Part shown: positions 14,827 through 24,380 of the stretch, piece by piece
How the letters are laid out: every line of letters begins with the position of its first letter
How positions within the stretch are numbered: position 1 is the first letter of the stretch
DNA from: an uncultured Ruminococcus sp.
GTDB taxonomy: Bacteria; Bacillota; Clostridia; Oscillospirales; Acutalibacteraceae
Reading direction: 5' to 3'
Assembly: GCA_902798755.1 (NCBI GenBank)
Contig: CADBYC010000002.1
Span: forward strand, 1-64,000
DNA: 64,000 nucleotides
Program-made: the position numbers and the translations under genes
Notes under the pieces: model-generated
Database searches by the model: none
What the model was told of the DNA's origin: nothing
Seen by the model: only the letters and a program-made list of their open reading frames with translations

Positions 14827-14941
14827 CTGTACGCCACCTCACATTTCTATGAGGGTATTGTATCACGGCGCAAAGGAGATTGTCAATCGAACAGTGGGGC
14901 GTTTTCAGCCCATCGTGGATATCGGATTGTTATTACCATTC

Positions 14942-15862
14942 TCAGCCGAATTCCGTTTCGATCACCTTGGCGCAATCGGGCGGAGAATAGACGAACCTGT
15001 CGATATGTCCGTCGGTGATGAAGTACTCGGGCGCTTCGGGCAAGGTCGGCTCATAAAAATGGTCGATGATGATGAGCTTGACCTTCATCTTCTGCGGCAG
15101 GATGCTTTTGATGTACACAGCGGCGGTATCGCCGACGTGGATATTGTCGCGCAGCTCGGCAAGTCCCGCGAGATTAGGCGCAAGCTCCACAAACGCGCCG
15201 TAGTTCTCGATAGAGCGGATCACACCCGTCACCGTATCCCCTATCGAAAAGCGCGCGATATTCTCCTCCCATGTACCCAATAATTCCTTATGACTGAGGG
15301 TCACGCGGCTGCCGCTGATAGACTTTATCACGGCGAAGATGTCCATGCCAACGGTAAAACGTTCGTCGGGGTGCTCGATACGCGAGACGGAGATGGAGTC
15401 GATCGGCATGAGAGCGACCATGCCGCAGCCGATATCGCAGAACGCGCCGAAGGGCTCGAGATGGGTCACGCGGGCAGGGATAACGTCGCCCGACCGCAAA
15501 GCGCTCAGATACTGCCCGGTGCATTTTTTCTGGGCGTCGGCGCGGGAGAGGATAGCCGTCACCCCGTCATCCTCCTGAACGATATCCTTGACAGTAAAGC
15601 ACACCGCCCTGCCGACGCGCGACAACAACGCGATGTCCCGCACGTTGCCCTCGCGGATACCGAGCGCCCCTTCCTCGCGCGGGATAACGCCGCGGCAAAA
15701 GGGCAGTTCCACCTTCAAATTATGCTCGTGATCGCATGAGAGCGCCTTTGCTTCTAATATATCACCGCGCTCCATCGCCCGTTTCAAGCCCTCAAAGGAG
15801 CAAAGCGCGGTAAGATTCGCGGCGTTATGGATTCTCTTTCCCTCAGGGAGAAATGCAGTCAT
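14942..15862 (-). CDS. S1-domain RNA-binding protein (ribosomal protein S1-like)
   Basis: The 306-residue protein carries at least two S1 OB-fold domains. One is at about residues 120-190 (SGDVIPARVTHLEPFGAFCDIGCGMVALMP) and another at about 200-270 (IGDTVTGVIRSIENYGAFVELAPNLAGLAEL). The N-terminal third is a degenerate S1-like region. Firmicutes S1-related proteins of this size bind mRNA and may help translation initiation; some relatives are fused to IspH, but no such fusion is seen here. A strong AGGAGG ribosome-binding site precedes the ATG. It stands alone, with a divergent cyclophilin gene on the other side. Confidence 0.85.
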   Translation of the reverse strand: MTAFLPEGKRIHNAANLTALCSFEGLKRAMERGDILEAKALSCDHEHNLKVELPFCRGVIPREEGALGIREGNVRDIALLSRVGRAVCFTVKDIVQEDDGVTAILSRADAQKKCTGQYLSALRSGDVIPARVTHLEPFGAFCDIGCGMVALMPIDSISVSRIEHPDERFTVGMDIFAVIKSISGSRVTLSHKELLGTWEENIARFSIGDTVTGVIRSIENYGAFVELAPNLAGLAELRDNIHVGDTAAVYIKSILPQKMKVKLIIIDHFYEPTLPEAPEYFITDGHIDRFVYSPPDCAKVIETEFG

Positions 15863-15955
15863 GATCGTCCTCCTGAATTTTTGATACAGTACAATCTATG
15901 ATTTCACCTGATGGGATATGACTGTTACAATTCTGTGAAAATTTGAGCGGAAGTA

Positions 15956-15984
15956 TTGAAAAACCGCGTCGTATCGTATACAAT
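15956..15984 (+). promoter_or_regulatory. Promoter of the cyclophilin lipoprotein gene
   Basis: TTGAAA (15956-15961), 17 bp, TACAAT (15979-15984), about 38 bp before the start codon. Confidence 0.8.
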
Positions 15985-16022
15985 AAGCAGGTAAGCTGTT
16001 TTTACAGCAGAAAGGAAAGAAT

Positions 16023-16754
16023 ATGAAACGTACTTTAGCTATCATTTTAAGTATCCTGATGATCGGCGCCGCGCTGACAGCCTGCGGCGCTCAGGTCGTA
16101 TCGTCAGGAAAAACCGAAGTTGTATCGAAGTCTGATTCAGACAAAACTACCAAGGAAGGTGAAACCGTGAATTACAATGCAAAATCCACAGAAGCGCTGA
16201 TCAGCGTCAATGATGTTCCCGCCGCTAACCTCGACGCGGCTGACGCAGAATACCAGCACAAAGAGCCCGTCAAGGGCGAAGAGGTCGCTACCCTTCACAC
16301 CAACTACGGCGATATCTCCATGAAGTTCTTCCCCGAGGTCGCTCCCAAGGCAGTCGCTTCCTTCAAGGCGCTGGCTAAGGCAGGCCGCTACGATGATACG
16401 ATCTTCCACCGCGTCATCAACAACTTTATGATCCAGGGCGGCGACTACACCAACTTCAACGGCACCGGCGGCGAATCCGCGTTCGGCGAGGAATTCGACC
16501 TTGAAGTGTCCGACTATCTCTCCAACATTGAGGGCGCAGTCGCGATGGCGAACCGCGGTCCCGGTACAAACGGCTCTCAGTTCTACATCAATCAGGTCAA
16601 CAACAACTACCTCGACGGCAACTACACCGTATTCGGTCAGGTATTTGACGGCATGGACGTTGTCAACGACATTGCAGAGGTCAAGACCGGCGCGAACGAC
16701 AAGCCCGTCAACGACGTTATCCTCGAGAGCGTAGAGATCTACGCGTACGAATAA
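16023..16754 (+). CDS. Peptidyl-prolyl cis-trans isomerase (cyclophilin), lipoprotein
   Basis: The 243-residue protein speeds proline isomerisation in folding proteins outside the cell membrane. It has a type II signal peptide with lipobox LTAC (Cys21), a low-complexity linker, and a cyclophilin domain at about 85-240. Conserved cyclophilin segments are FHRVINNFMIQGGD, AMANRGPGTNGSQFYI and VFGQVFDGMDVV. Gram-positive relatives help fold secreted proteins at the membrane-wall interface, comparable in place to PrsA. Start 16023 has AAAGGAAAG upstream. It is preceded by its own promoter and followed by a hairpin. Confidence 0.95.
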   Translation: MKRTLAIILSILMIGAALTACGAQVVSSGKTEVVSKSDSDKTTKEGETVNYNAKSTEALISVNDVPAANLDAADAEYQHKEPVKGEEVATLHTNYGDISMKFFPEVAPKAVASFKALAKAGRYDDTIFHRVINNFMIQGGDYTNFNGTGGESAFGEEFDLEVSDYLSNIEGAVAMANRGPGTNGSQFYINQVNNNYLDGNYTVFGQVFDGMDVVNDIAEVKTGANDKPVNDVILESVEIYAYE

Positions 16755-16760
16755 TAAGCA

Positions 16761-16794
16761 AAGCCGCCTTGGGTTTCGGGGCGGCTGTACTTTT
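16761..16794 (+). terminator. Probable terminator of the cyclophilin gene
   Basis: AAGCCGCC pairs with GGCGGCT, followed by GTACTTTT; the T-run is imperfect. Confidence 0.6.
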
Positions 16795-16854
16795 ACAGAC
16801 AGTTATTGTCGGTTCGCTATCTGATTTGCCGGCAAATACAGCAAGGAGTTTTCT

Positions 16855-17700
16855 ATGGAACGACCCGTCATCGCGATCATGTATGACTTTGATAAGACCC
16901 TGTGTACCAAGGATATGCAGGATTACGGCTTTATCCCGAGCCTTGATATGCAGCCGTCCGAATTCTGGCAGAAAGCCAATGTGTTCGGCTCAGGCGCGCA
17001 GATGGACGGAGTACTCGCCTATCTTTACACGATGATCGAGGAATGTAAGCGCAAGGGGATCGCGCTAACGCGCGAAGTGCTGACACAGCACGGTAAAGGG
17101 ATCGAGCTGTACCCCGGCGTAAAGGAATGGTTTGACCGCATCAACCTGTACGGTGCGGCGCAGGGCGTGCAGATCGAGCATTACGTCATCTCGTCGGGGA
17201 TCAAGGAGATCATCGAGGGGTCGGGGATCGCGGAAAAGTTCACGAAGATCTTCGCCTGCGAATTCCTCTACGACGAAAACGGCTGTGCCCTGTGGCCGAA
17301 AACCGCCGTCAACTACACCAACAAAACGCAGTTCGTCTACCGTATCAACAAGGGCGTTTTGGATATCTCCAACGATATCGACCTCAACCGCTCGATGCCT
17401 GACGACAGTAAACGCGTACCGTTTTGCAACATGATCTACATCGGCGACGGACTCTCGGACGTGCCGTGCATGAAGATGATGAAGGCGTACGGCGGGTGCG
17501 CGATCGCGGTGTATCAGGAGAACAACAAAAGTAAGGTCGAAGAACTGCTGTTAGGCGACCGCGTGGACTTCATCTTCCCCGCCGACTACCGCAAGGAGGG
17601 CAGGCTCGACAAGACCGTGCATAATCTTATAAAGAAGATGGCGATCAACGACGAGCTGGTGAAGGAGAACGCAAGACAGCTTAAGGCAATCAGGAGTTAG
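16855..17700 (+). CDS. HAD-superfamily phosphatase (phosphoserine-phosphatase-like)
   Basis: The 281-residue protein has the HAD catalytic motifs: DFDKT (motif I, about residues 9-13), SSG (motif II, about 112-114), and GDGLSDVPCMK (motif IV, about 200-210). It therefore hydrolyses a phosphate ester through an aspartyl-phosphate. The size and the DxDKT form with a large cap recall phosphoserine-phosphatase-like proteins of unknown substrate. AAGGAG precedes the start. The terminal codons form part of an inverted repeat that recurs beyond the terminator. Confidence 0.85.
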   Translation: MERPVIAIMYDFDKTLCTKDMQDYGFIPSLDMQPSEFWQKANVFGSGAQMDGVLAYLYTMIEECKRKGIALTREVLTQHGKGIELYPGVKEWFDRINLYGAAQGVQIEHYVISSGIKEIIEGSGIAEKFTKIFACEFLYDENGCALWPKTAVNYTNKTQFVYRINKGVLDISNDIDLNRSMPDDSKRVPFCNMIYIGDGLSDVPCMKMMKAYGGCAIAVYQENNKSKVEELLLGDRVDFIFPADYRKEGRLDKTVHNLIKKMAINDELVKENARQLKAIRS

Positions 17701-17907
17701 GAGTGAGGAGTGAGAAGTTAGGAGTTTGTATGATTCGCAAGTTGCTCTCCTGCTCATATCATGTAATATAATAGCAAAAATGCTCACGTGCTCTGTAAAG
17801 AGTCGTGAGCATTTTTATAGTAAACATAACAAAAAAGAGTATCAGATAGAGCAAGAGGATCGTTCGGAGCGATATAACTCCTCACTTCTAACTCCTCACT
17901 CCTGACT
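17691..17907. repeat. Inverted repeat (GGAGT-type) flanking a bidirectional terminator
   Basis: Bases 17691-17726 (CAGGAGTTAGGAGTGAGGAG and continuation) are an approximate inverted copy of 17876-17907, built of GGAGTTA/GGAGTGA units. The left copy overlaps the HAD stop codon (TAG) and the right copy abuts the potD stop codon. Such GGAGTGAGGAG repeats are scattered in many bacterial genomes; no function is evident. Confidence 0.75.
17775..17817. terminator. Bidirectional terminator between the HAD gene and potD
   Basis: AAAAATGCTCACG pairs with CGTGAGCATTTTT around a short loop; the A-run and T-run on either side allow it to work for both convergent transcripts. Confidence 0.9.
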
Positions 17908-19183
17908 AGAGTTTGTTGATCCTGCCGCGGTTTTTGATTGCGCGGCGGATATCGAGGACGATGATCACGATCGTCGCGATGAGGATCACGGCGAGAATGA
18001 TCACGACAGCCCAGATATGGACGGGATCGACGGTCTTTGCCTCGACAGAGCTGACCTCAGCAGAGGCGGAGCAAGCCTCGACAAAGCGCTTCTGCATATA
18101 GGTGTAGATATCGTCGTTGAGGTTCGAGAAGGTATAGCACTTATCGAGATATTCCTGCGGCGGGTTGATTAGCTCGGATGAGAGCATCTCTTCATCGATG
18201 AACTCCAGCGCGCCGGTATTCGGGGTGCCGTAGGTGATATACTCCGCGTTGGCGGCGGCGATCTCAGGCTCGCACATGAAGTTGATGAACAGCTCGGCGT
18301 TCTCCTTGTTCTTGCAGGTTGCGGGGATACACATCGCGTCGTTGAAGAGATTGGAGCCCTCTTCGGGCAGGCAATAGGTCAGCGCCTCGTTGTTGTCCAT
18401 CATCGTCCAGATGTCGCCCGCGTAATAGGCGCACAGACCGCTCTGGCTGCCCTCCATCTCGGTGAACACCTGATCCATGACGTACTTTTTCAGCACACTT
18501 TTTTGCTCGATCAACTTGTCGGTCGCGCGGTCGATATCCTCGCGGGTAAAGTCAGTCGCGCCGGGGTCGATCGGCGGGTCGCAAAGCTGCATGGCAATCG
18601 CCATGGCGTCGCGGGAGTTGTTGAACATCAGGATACCTTTGTCCTTGTACTCCTCGCTCCAAAGATCCTTGAAGCCCGTGATGGAGCCTTCTTCGATCAT
18701 ATCGGTATTGTAGCCGATCGCGACAAAGCCCCATGAATACGGGATACTGTACTCGTTCGTGGGATCGTACGCCATATTCTTGAAGCGGTCGTCGATATAC
18801 TTGTAGTTAGGGATATTATCGAAATCGAGCTTTGCGAGCATGCCCTCTTCCCTGAGTCGGGCGACCATGTAGTCGGAGGGGATGATAACGTCATAGGTGG
18901 AGTTGGAATTGGTCAGGACGTTGTATAATTCCTCGTTGGTCTCGAAGTTGGTATAATTGACCTTGATGTGATACTTCTTCTGGAACTCGTCGATAACGTC
19001 GAGCGTGTCGTCGTCGCCGGGAGAGATATACTCGCCCCAGTTATAGACGTTGACCTCACCCTGATAGCCTGATACGTCGTCTTCCTCTTCTTCACCTTCC
19101 GCGGAATCGGCGGAACAGGCTGAGGACAGAAAAATACTTCCGCACATCAGCAAAGCCAGAAACAGAGAAACGAATTTTTTCAT
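17906..19183 (-). CDS. potD: Spermidine/putrescine-binding protein PotD with an extra C-terminal membrane anchor
   Basis: This 425-residue solute-binding protein captures polyamines outside the cell for the PotABC importer. It has a lipoprotein signal (lipobox LSSAC, Cys23), an acidic linker, and the PotD domain (about 43-370; VNVYNWGEYISP, YDVIIPSDYMVARL). Unlike most PotD proteins (about 350 residues) it ends with a hydrophobic helix (about 390-411) and a basic tail (RRAIKNRGRINKL), so it may be held by both a lipid and a membrane helix. Its start overlaps the potC stop by four bases. It is the last gene of the operon. Confidence 0.95.
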   Translation of the reverse strand: MKKFVSLFLALLMCGSIFLSSACSADSAEGEEEEDDVSGYQGEVNVYNWGEYISPGDDDTLDVIDEFQKKYHIKVNYTNFETNEELYNVLTNSNSTYDVIIPSDYMVARLREEGMLAKLDFDNIPNYKYIDDRFKNMAYDPTNEYSIPYSWGFVAIGYNTDMIEEGSITGFKDLWSEEYKDKGILMFNNSRDAMAIAMQLCDPPIDPGATDFTREDIDRATDKLIEQKSVLKKYVMDQVFTEMEGSQSGLCAYYAGDIWTMMDNNEALTYCLPEEGSNLFNDAMCIPATCKNKENAELFINFMCEPEIAAANAEYITYGTPNTGALEFIDEEMLSSELINPPQEYLDKCYTFSNLNDDIYTYMQKRFVEACSASAEVSSVEAKTVDPVHIWAVVIILAVILIATIVIIVLDIRRAIKNRGRINKL

Positions 19184-19971
19184 CGTGCTTCCTCCTTCCT
19201 CTTGCGCAGGGTCGCGAAGTTGGAGATCAGGAGAATGACGATGACAACCACGAACAACAGCGCCGAGAGAGCGTTCGCCTTGGGGTTGATGCGCTGGTGG
19301 GTCATGGTGTAGATCTGGATGGGCAGGGTCTGGAAGCGCGAGCCTCTCGTAAAATAGGTGATGACAAAATCATCCAGCGAGTAGGTAAAGCTGATCAGAA
19401 AGCCCGACAGGATACCGGGGAGCAGCTCGTGCAGTACGACCTTGAAGAACGCCTGCATCGGCGAGCAGCCGAGGTCCTGCGCCGCTTCATAGAGCGAGGG
19501 GTCCATCTGCCTGATACGCGGCGTGACGTTGAGGATCACGTACGGCGTACAGAAGCCGATATGCGCCAGCAGTACCGTCCAGAAGCCCATCTCAAAGCCC
19601 ATCATCACGCCCGCGAAGGTGAACAGGAGCATCAGCGATACGCCCGTGACGATCTCGGGATTGATGATCGGGATATTGGAAACGTTTTGAATGGCGGAGC
19701 GAACGCCGCCCTTGAAATTATAGATACCGATCGCCGCGGCAGTGCCGAGGATCGTCGCGATGACAGAGGCGAGTATCGCCACGATCAGCGTGTTTTTCAG
19801 ACTGCCCATGATCTGGGCGTCGTGGAAGAGCGCCTCGTACCATTTCCATGTAAAGCCCTTCCAGACGGAGGTCTTGCCGTCGTTGAAGGAATAGGCGATC
19901 AGGTAGATGATCGGCAGGTACAAAAACGCCATGATGATGACAAGATAGATCTTGGAACGCAGTTTTTTCAT
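19180..19971 (-). CDS. potC: Spermidine/putrescine ABC transporter permease PotC
   Basis: The 263-residue inner-membrane permease has six predicted helices and the EAA loop ([26 protein letters not shown]) that contacts the ATPase. It pairs with PotB to form the channel for polyamine uptake. AAGGAGGCGG precedes the start, which overlaps the potB stop by one base (TGATG). Confidence 0.95.
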   Translation of the reverse strand: MKKLRSKIYLVIIMAFLYLPIIYLIAYSFNDGKTSVWKGFTWKWYEALFHDAQIMGSLKNTLIVAILASVIATILGTAAAIGIYNFKGGVRSAIQNVSNIPIINPEIVTGVSLMLLFTFAGVMMGFEMGFWTVLLAHIGFCTPYVILNVTPRIRQMDPSLYEAAQDLGCSPMQAFFKVVLHELLPGILSGFLISFTYSLDDFVITYFTRGSRFQTLPIQIYTMTHQRINPKANALSALLFVVVIVILLISNFATLRKRKEEAR

Positions 19972-20843
19972 CAGTTCACCGCCTCCTTATCTCCGAATCG
20001 GTTCATAAAGACGAGGAAACCGAGAATGACGATCATCAGCACGACGGCGATCGCCGAGCCTGTATGATGGTCGCTCTGGAACACGCGCTCGATGACGTCG
20101 CCGATCATGAACTGGGTGCCGCCTAAATACTGGGCGACAAGGAAGGTGGAAGCTGTCGGGACGAATACCATCGTCACGCCCGAAATGATGCCCGGGACAG
20201 ACAGCGGGAAGATGACCTTGCTGAAGATATAGAAGCCGTTGCAGCCGAGATCCTGAGCCGCTTCGATCCACGAGGGGTCGATCTTGCTCATGACGGTATG
20301 CAGGGGCAGGATCATGAACGGCAGGAACTCGTATACCATGCCGACGATGACGGCGCCTGAGTTACCGATCAGGGTGATGTCGACGCCGAACAGGTTGAGG
20401 ATCATGTCGAGGGGGCCGTAATTTTGTAAAATCAGCACCCAAGCGTAGATGCGCAGCAGGAAGTTCATCCACATCGGCACCATCAGGAACATGATGATCA
20501 TGCTCTGGCCGCGCTCGGAGCAGCGCGAGATGGAGAACGCCAGCGGATATGCCAACACCAGACAGATGAAGGTGGAGACCAAAGCGATCCACAGGGAGTA
20601 GAGGAACACCTGACTGTAGACAGACGCGTTTTGGAAGGATTCGAGCGAGAAATTGCCCTTTGTATCGGTGAAGGCGTAGTACACGACCATGACCAGCGGA
20701 ACGATGGTAAAGACCAGCATCCAGCCGAGATACGGGATCGCGGGGCGCTTGCTCTTCATCGCCGTGCGGTTCTCACGGCGGCGCTTCTTCTCGGTCGGCG
20801 CAAGGCGATTGCTGACGGTAACGGCGGGAGTATCAGGTTTCAT
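19971..20843 (-). CDS. potB: Spermidine/putrescine ABC transporter permease PotB
   Basis: The 290-residue permease has a basic N-terminal tail, six membrane helices and the EAA loop ([26 protein letters not shown]). It forms the channel together with PotC. The start overlaps the end of potA by 11 bases and has GAGGTG upstream. The N-terminal extension of about 30 residues (rich in Arg and Lys) is longer than usual. Confidence 0.95.
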   Translation of the reverse strand: MKPDTPAVTVSNRLAPTEKKRRRENRTAMKSKRPAIPYLGWMLVFTIVPLVMVVYYAFTDTKGNFSLESFQNASVYSQVFLYSLWIALVSTFICLVLAYPLAFSISRCSERGQSMIIMFLMVPMWMNFLLRIYAWVLILQNYGPLDMILNLFGVDITLIGNSGAVIVGMVYEFLPFMILPLHTVMSKIDPSWIEAAQDLGCNGFYIFSKVIFPLSVPGIISGVTMVFVPTASTFLVAQYLGGTQFMIGDVIERVFQSDHHTGSAIAVVLMIVILGFLVFMNRFGDKEAVN

Positions 20844-22239
20844 CGCCGTTCACCTCGCTGATCTCAGCCTTGCTGAAATCGAAACAAAGCGGCACATAGG
20901 TCGCGACCTGCTCGTCGATATCGCTCTGCATGATCCACTTGCGCTCGTCGGATTCGAGAATGATCTCATTGTGCTCGCCCTTCCAGATGACGGACTCGAT
21001 GTACACCTCGTCGAGCTGGCCTACGCCGTCGCCCGCGATATACAGCGCGTCGGGCGGCAGGAGGATCTTGATCTTCCTGCCCTCTTCAAAGAAGGTATCG
21101 GGGATCGTGATCTCGCTCCCTTCGAGCAGGATAGTTGTTGTATTATTTTCTTTATCGGAATAATAAACTTCGGTGACGATATCGTTCGTGGGGTTGAGGA
21201 ACATTTTCTCCATAATATGGATATTGAACGGATCGACGCGCATGCCGATGGTGTCACCCACCTTCTGCGAGACGGTGGAGTGGATCAGCCAATGGCAGTT
21301 GTTGCAGCGCACGGAAATCTCAAAATGAACGCCCTTGAAGATGACGTCCTCCACCACGCCGTTGAGCTTGGCGTCCTGTGGCGCGACGACCTCGATATCC
21401 TCGGGGCGGATAACGACGTCGACGGGCTTGTTCTTCTCAAAGCCCTTGTCAACGCAGTCAAGTTCCACGCCGAGCAAGCGCACCTTGCAATCCTCGAGCA
21501 TGATACCGTTGATGATGTTCGCCTCGCCAATGAAGTCAGCGACAAAGGCATTGGCGGGTTCGTTATAGATATCCTCGGGAGTGCCGACCTGAGCGATCAC
21601 GCCGTTGTTCATAACGCAGACGCGGTCAGACATGGTCAGGGCTTCCTCCTGATCGTGCGTAACATATACAAAGGTCTTTTGGGTCTTTTGCTGAAGCTGT
21701 TTTAGCTCGATCTGCATATCCTTTCGCAGTTTCAAGTCGAGCGCGCCGAGCGGCTCGTCAAGCAGGACGACCTTAGGGTCGCACACCAAAGCGCGGGCGA
21801 TGGCGACGCGCTGCTGCTGACCGCCGGACAGAGCGCGCACGGGGCGCTTCTCATAGCCCTTGAGGTCAACGACGGCGAGCATATGCTTCACCTTTTGCTC
21901 GATTTCGGATTTTGACAGCTTCTTCAGCTTTAAGCCGAAGGCGACGTTGTCAAATACATTCAAATGCGGGAACAGAGCGTACTTCTGGAAAACCGTATTG
22001 ACGTTGCGCTTATGGGGCGGCAGGTCGCTGATCTCTTTTCCTTCAAAGTACACTTCACCGCTCTCGGGCGTTTCAAAGCCCGCGATGACGCGCAGAGTCG
22101 TCGTCTTGCCGCAGCCCGAGGGGCCTAGCAGGGTGATGAACTCTTTGTCATAAATGTCGAGGCTGATATGATTTAATATCACCTCATTCGAATACTTGAA
22201 ATTGATATCCTTCAAGGATACGACCGCGTTTTGCTTCAA
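20833..22239 (-). CDS. potA: Spermidine/putrescine ABC transporter ATPase PotA, long form
   Basis: The 468-residue ATPase drives polyamine import. It has Walker [10 protein letters not shown], signature LSGGQQQR, Walker [13 protein letters not shown] and the switch histidine in THDQ. The usual PotA has about 370 residues with one C-terminal TOBE region; here the region after residue 240 is extended and appears to contain a second TOBE-like segment (about 380-455), a possible extra control domain. The start is TTG at 22239 with a near-perfect AAGGAGGT seven bases upstream. It is the first gene of potABCD, with a strong promoter that carries a palindrome. Confidence 0.95.
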   Translation of the reverse strand: MKQNAVVSLKDINFKYSNEVILNHISLDIYDKEFITLLGPSGCGKTTTLRVIAGFETPESGEVYFEGKEISDLPPHKRNVNTVFQKYALFPHLNVFDNVAFGLKLKKLSKSEIEQKVKHMLAVVDLKGYEKRPVRALSGGQQQRVAIARALVCDPKVVLLDEPLGALDLKLRKDMQIELKQLQQKTQKTFVYVTHDQEEALTMSDRVCVMNNGVIAQVGTPEDIYNEPANAFVADFIGEANIINGIMLEDCKVRLLGVELDCVDKGFEKNKPVDVVIRPEDIEVVAPQDAKLNGVVEDVIFKGVHFEISVRCNNCHWLIHSTVSQKVGDTIGMRVDPFNIHIMEKMFLNPTNDIVTEVYYSDKENNTTTILLEGSEITIPDTFFEEGRKIKILLPPDALYIAGDGVGQLDEVYIESVIWKGEHNEIILESDERKWIMQSDIDEQVATYVPLCFDFSKAEISEVNGDET

Positions 22240-22359
22240 CTATCTAACCTCCTTAGTTTAGAGCCGATATCAGGGCTTTTGAGCTCGTATCCGCTCTACC
22301 GCTTTCACGCTCAACACTTTTACACTTTAACACAGTGCAGAGCAAGTGTACAATTAACA

Positions 22360-22388
22360 ATTATATCTGCACCGTCGACGGTTGTCAA
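22360..22388 (-). promoter_or_regulatory. potABCD promoter with a palindromic operator candidate
   Basis: On the minus strand TTGACA (22388-22383) and TATAAT (22365-22360) are 17 bp apart. The perfect 12-bp palindrome ACCGTCGACGGT (22371-22382) lies entirely in that spacer. A protein bound there would block RNA polymerase. No regulator gene is adjacent, although clostridial pot operons often have one. Confidence 0.8.
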
Positions 22389-22466
22389 TAAAAATCGCCA
22401 AAAAATCCGTATAATATTCACTAAAATAACACCGCTTTTTCTTCGTATATATAGAATCATGTTATA

Positions 22467-22494
22467 TTGACTTTTCCCGTGAATCAGCTATAAT
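22467..22494 (+). promoter_or_regulatory. Promoter of the surface-polymer export cluster
   Basis: TTGACT (22467-22472), 16 bp, TATAAT (22489-22494). An inverted GATATC pair follows at about 22508-22525. The divergent gap with potA (22240-22575) holds these two promoters and otherwise no gene. Confidence 0.75.
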
Positions 22495-22575
22495 ATTCTT
22501 AACTGTGTGATATCCTTGCGATATCTGTGAAAAGGCGTATTTTTGCCCATCGACACAGGGAAAAGGAGAATGATA

Positions 22576-23472
22576 ATGTTCCAGATATTTAAAGAACATC
22601 AGGGCTTCGGCAAGCAGATCATGCTGCTGGCGAAGAACGAGCTGATCAAGAAGTATAAGGGCGCCGTCATCGGCCCGCTGTGGTCAGTCGTCAAGCCCCT
22701 GTTCACCCTGTTTGTTTACTGGTTCGCGTTTGAAGTCGGTCTGAAAAGCGCGGGTAACGTCAAGGTCATCTTCCCTGAGCTGGGAAAAGCCGGCGGCACC
22801 TTCGAATACAGCCGTTTTCTGTTCATGCTGATCGGTTTCATCCCGTGGTTCTTCATCAATGAATCTATCGTTCAGGGAGCGAAATCCATCCGCGAGAACC
22901 GCCAGTTTGTCAACAAGGTCAGCTTCCCCGTATCCACGATCATGACCTACACCTCAGTGGCGCGTCTGTACGTCCATATCTTCCTGCTCGGGCTGATGTA
23001 CCTATACGTCACCTTTGTCGGCGGCACCTACAAGATCCCCGGCATGGAAGCGGCGGTCACAGGCGGTATCGCGCCGAGTCTGTATAATTTGCAGATCCTC
23101 TTCTATTTGCCGCTGATGTTTATTTTCTTCCTCGTGCTCTCATGGTCGACGGCGCCGATGTCGGCGTTCTCCCGCGACTTTGAGAACATGATCGTATCTG
23201 TCATGTCCGGTATCTTCTGGCTGTCGGGTATCATCTACGACTCCTACCTGCTCACCGGCAAGAATCCGCCCGCGGACTGGATCCGCAAGCTGATGCTGTT
23301 CAATCCGATCAACTTCTTCGCCAACGGCTACCGCAACTGCTTCTTGTACAACCGCTGGTTCTGGGAATATAAGACAGAACTGATCATCTTCCTTATCGAG
23401 CTGGCTGTCGTCCTTGCGCTGGGTATCTTCAACTACCACCGTCTGCGCAAGAGACTGCCCGACGTACTGTAA
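22576..23472 (+). CDS. ABC-2 type permease for export of a surface polysaccharide or teichoic acid
   Basis: The 298-residue membrane protein has six helices and resembles the TagG/Wzm permeases that move lipid-linked wall teichoic acid or O-antigen chains out of the cytoplasm. Typical parts are the early amphipathic segment (LAKNELIKKYKGAVIGPLW), the RENRQFVNKVSFP stretch and the C-terminal FNPINFFANGYRNC. ATG 22576 has AAAAGGAG at a proper distance; earlier in-frame starts (TTG 22543, ATG 22570) do not. The cognate ATPase follows 11 bp later. Confidence 0.93.
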   Translation: MFQIFKEHQGFGKQIMLLAKNELIKKYKGAVIGPLWSVVKPLFTLFVYWFAFEVGLKSAGNVKVIFPELGKAGGTFEYSRFLFMLIGFIPWFFINESIVQGAKSIRENRQFVNKVSFPVSTIMTYTSVARLYVHIFLLGLMYLYVTFVGGTYKIPGMEAAVTGGIAPSLYNLQILFYLPLMFIFFLVLSWSTAPMSAFSRDFENMIVSVMSGIFWLSGIIYDSYLLTGKNPPADWIRKLMLFNPINFFANGYRNCFLYNRWFWEYKTELIIFLIELAVVLALGIFNYHRLRKRLPDVL

Positions 23473-23483
23473 GGAGGCGCAAT

Positions 23484-24284
23484 ATGGCGAATGAAGCGAT
23501 CATTTCCTTCAAGAACGTATCGAAGGAATACACCCTTTACAAAAACGATCAGGAGCGTTTTCGCGCCCTGTTCTTCAAACCCCGCAACCCGAAGATCAAC
23601 AAGGCGCTGAAAAACGTCACCTTTGACGTACACCGCGGGGAAAGTATCGGTATCATCGGCGACAACGGCGCGGGGAAATCCACTATCCTGAAGATGATCA
23701 CGGGCGTAGCCTTCCCCACCGAGGGCGAGGTCGTCGTCAGCGGCAAGGTCGCGGCGCTCTTGGAGCTGACCGCGGGCTTTTCCACCGAGATGACCGGCAG
23801 GGAGAACATCTACCTCAAGGGCTATATCCTCGGCCTGAAGGACGCGTATATCCGCGAGATTGAGGAGAGGATCATCGACTTTGCACAGCTGGGCGACTAC
23901 ATTGACCAGCCCGTCCGCACCTATTCGAGCGGTATGAAAATGCGTCTGGGCTTTGCGATCAACGTCAATATCGACCCCGATATCCTCGTCGTAGACGAGG
24001 CGCTGTCGGTCGGCGACGCGTCGTTCAAGCGCAAGTGTAAGGACAAGATCAACGAGATCATCGAGAGCGGCACCACCGTTCTCTACGTCAGCCACAACCC
24101 CGAATCCGTCGCCGAGATCTGCGACCGCGCTCTGTACCTGAGAAAGGGCGAGCTGATGTATGACGGCGACGTTAAGGAAGCGTACGCCATGTACACCAAG
24201 GTCAAGGAAGAGGAAAAGGCGAAAAAGGCTGCCGCCGCGAAGAAAAAGAAGGAAGCCGAGAAAAAGGCTGCCGAAAAGAAATAA
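23484..24284 (+). CDS. ABC transporter ATPase for surface-polymer export (TagH/Wzt-like)
   Basis: The 266-residue ATPase has Walker A GDNGAGKST, a signature YSSGMKMRLGF, Walker B ILVVDEALSVGD and the switch histidine in VSHN. The DEALSVGD form and LLELTAGF segment are typical of polysaccharide and teichoic acid exporters. It lacks the large C-terminal carbohydrate-binding domain of Wzt; instead it ends with about 30 residues made almost only of Lys, Ala and Glu. It works with the preceding permease. A terminator-like hairpin follows. Confidence 0.95.
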   Translation: MANEAIISFKNVSKEYTLYKNDQERFRALFFKPRNPKINKALKNVTFDVHRGESIGIIGDNGAGKSTILKMITGVAFPTEGEVVVSGKVAALLELTAGFSTEMTGRENIYLKGYILGLKDAYIREIEERIIDFAQLGDYIDQPVRTYSSGMKMRLGFAINVNIDPDILVVDEALSVGDASFKRKCKDKINEIIESGTTVLYVSHNPESVAEICDRALYLRKGELMYDGDVKEAYAMYTKVKEEEKAKKAAAAKKKKEAEKKAAEKK

Positions 24285-24294
24285 GACACGATGC

Positions 24295-24326
24295 AAAGGG
24301 GCGGGACCTATACCGCCCCTTTCTTT
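24295..24326 (+). terminator. Hairpin after the export ATPase gene
   Basis: AAAGGGGCGG pairs perfectly with CCGCCCCTTT around GACCTATA; the following CTTTG is a weak T-run, so termination may be partial and allow expression of the LicD fusion. Confidence 0.7.
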
Positions 24327-24380
24327 GAAAATGATCCATTTAACTTAAACAGCAATCAATTTGTATCGATAGAGGCTACC

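Noticed and set aside
24291..24380. Upstream ATG (24291) as start of the LicD fusion
   Set aside because: It lies at the foot of a perfect 10-bp hairpin and has no ribosome-binding site, whereas ATG 24381 has AGAGG at a proper distance.
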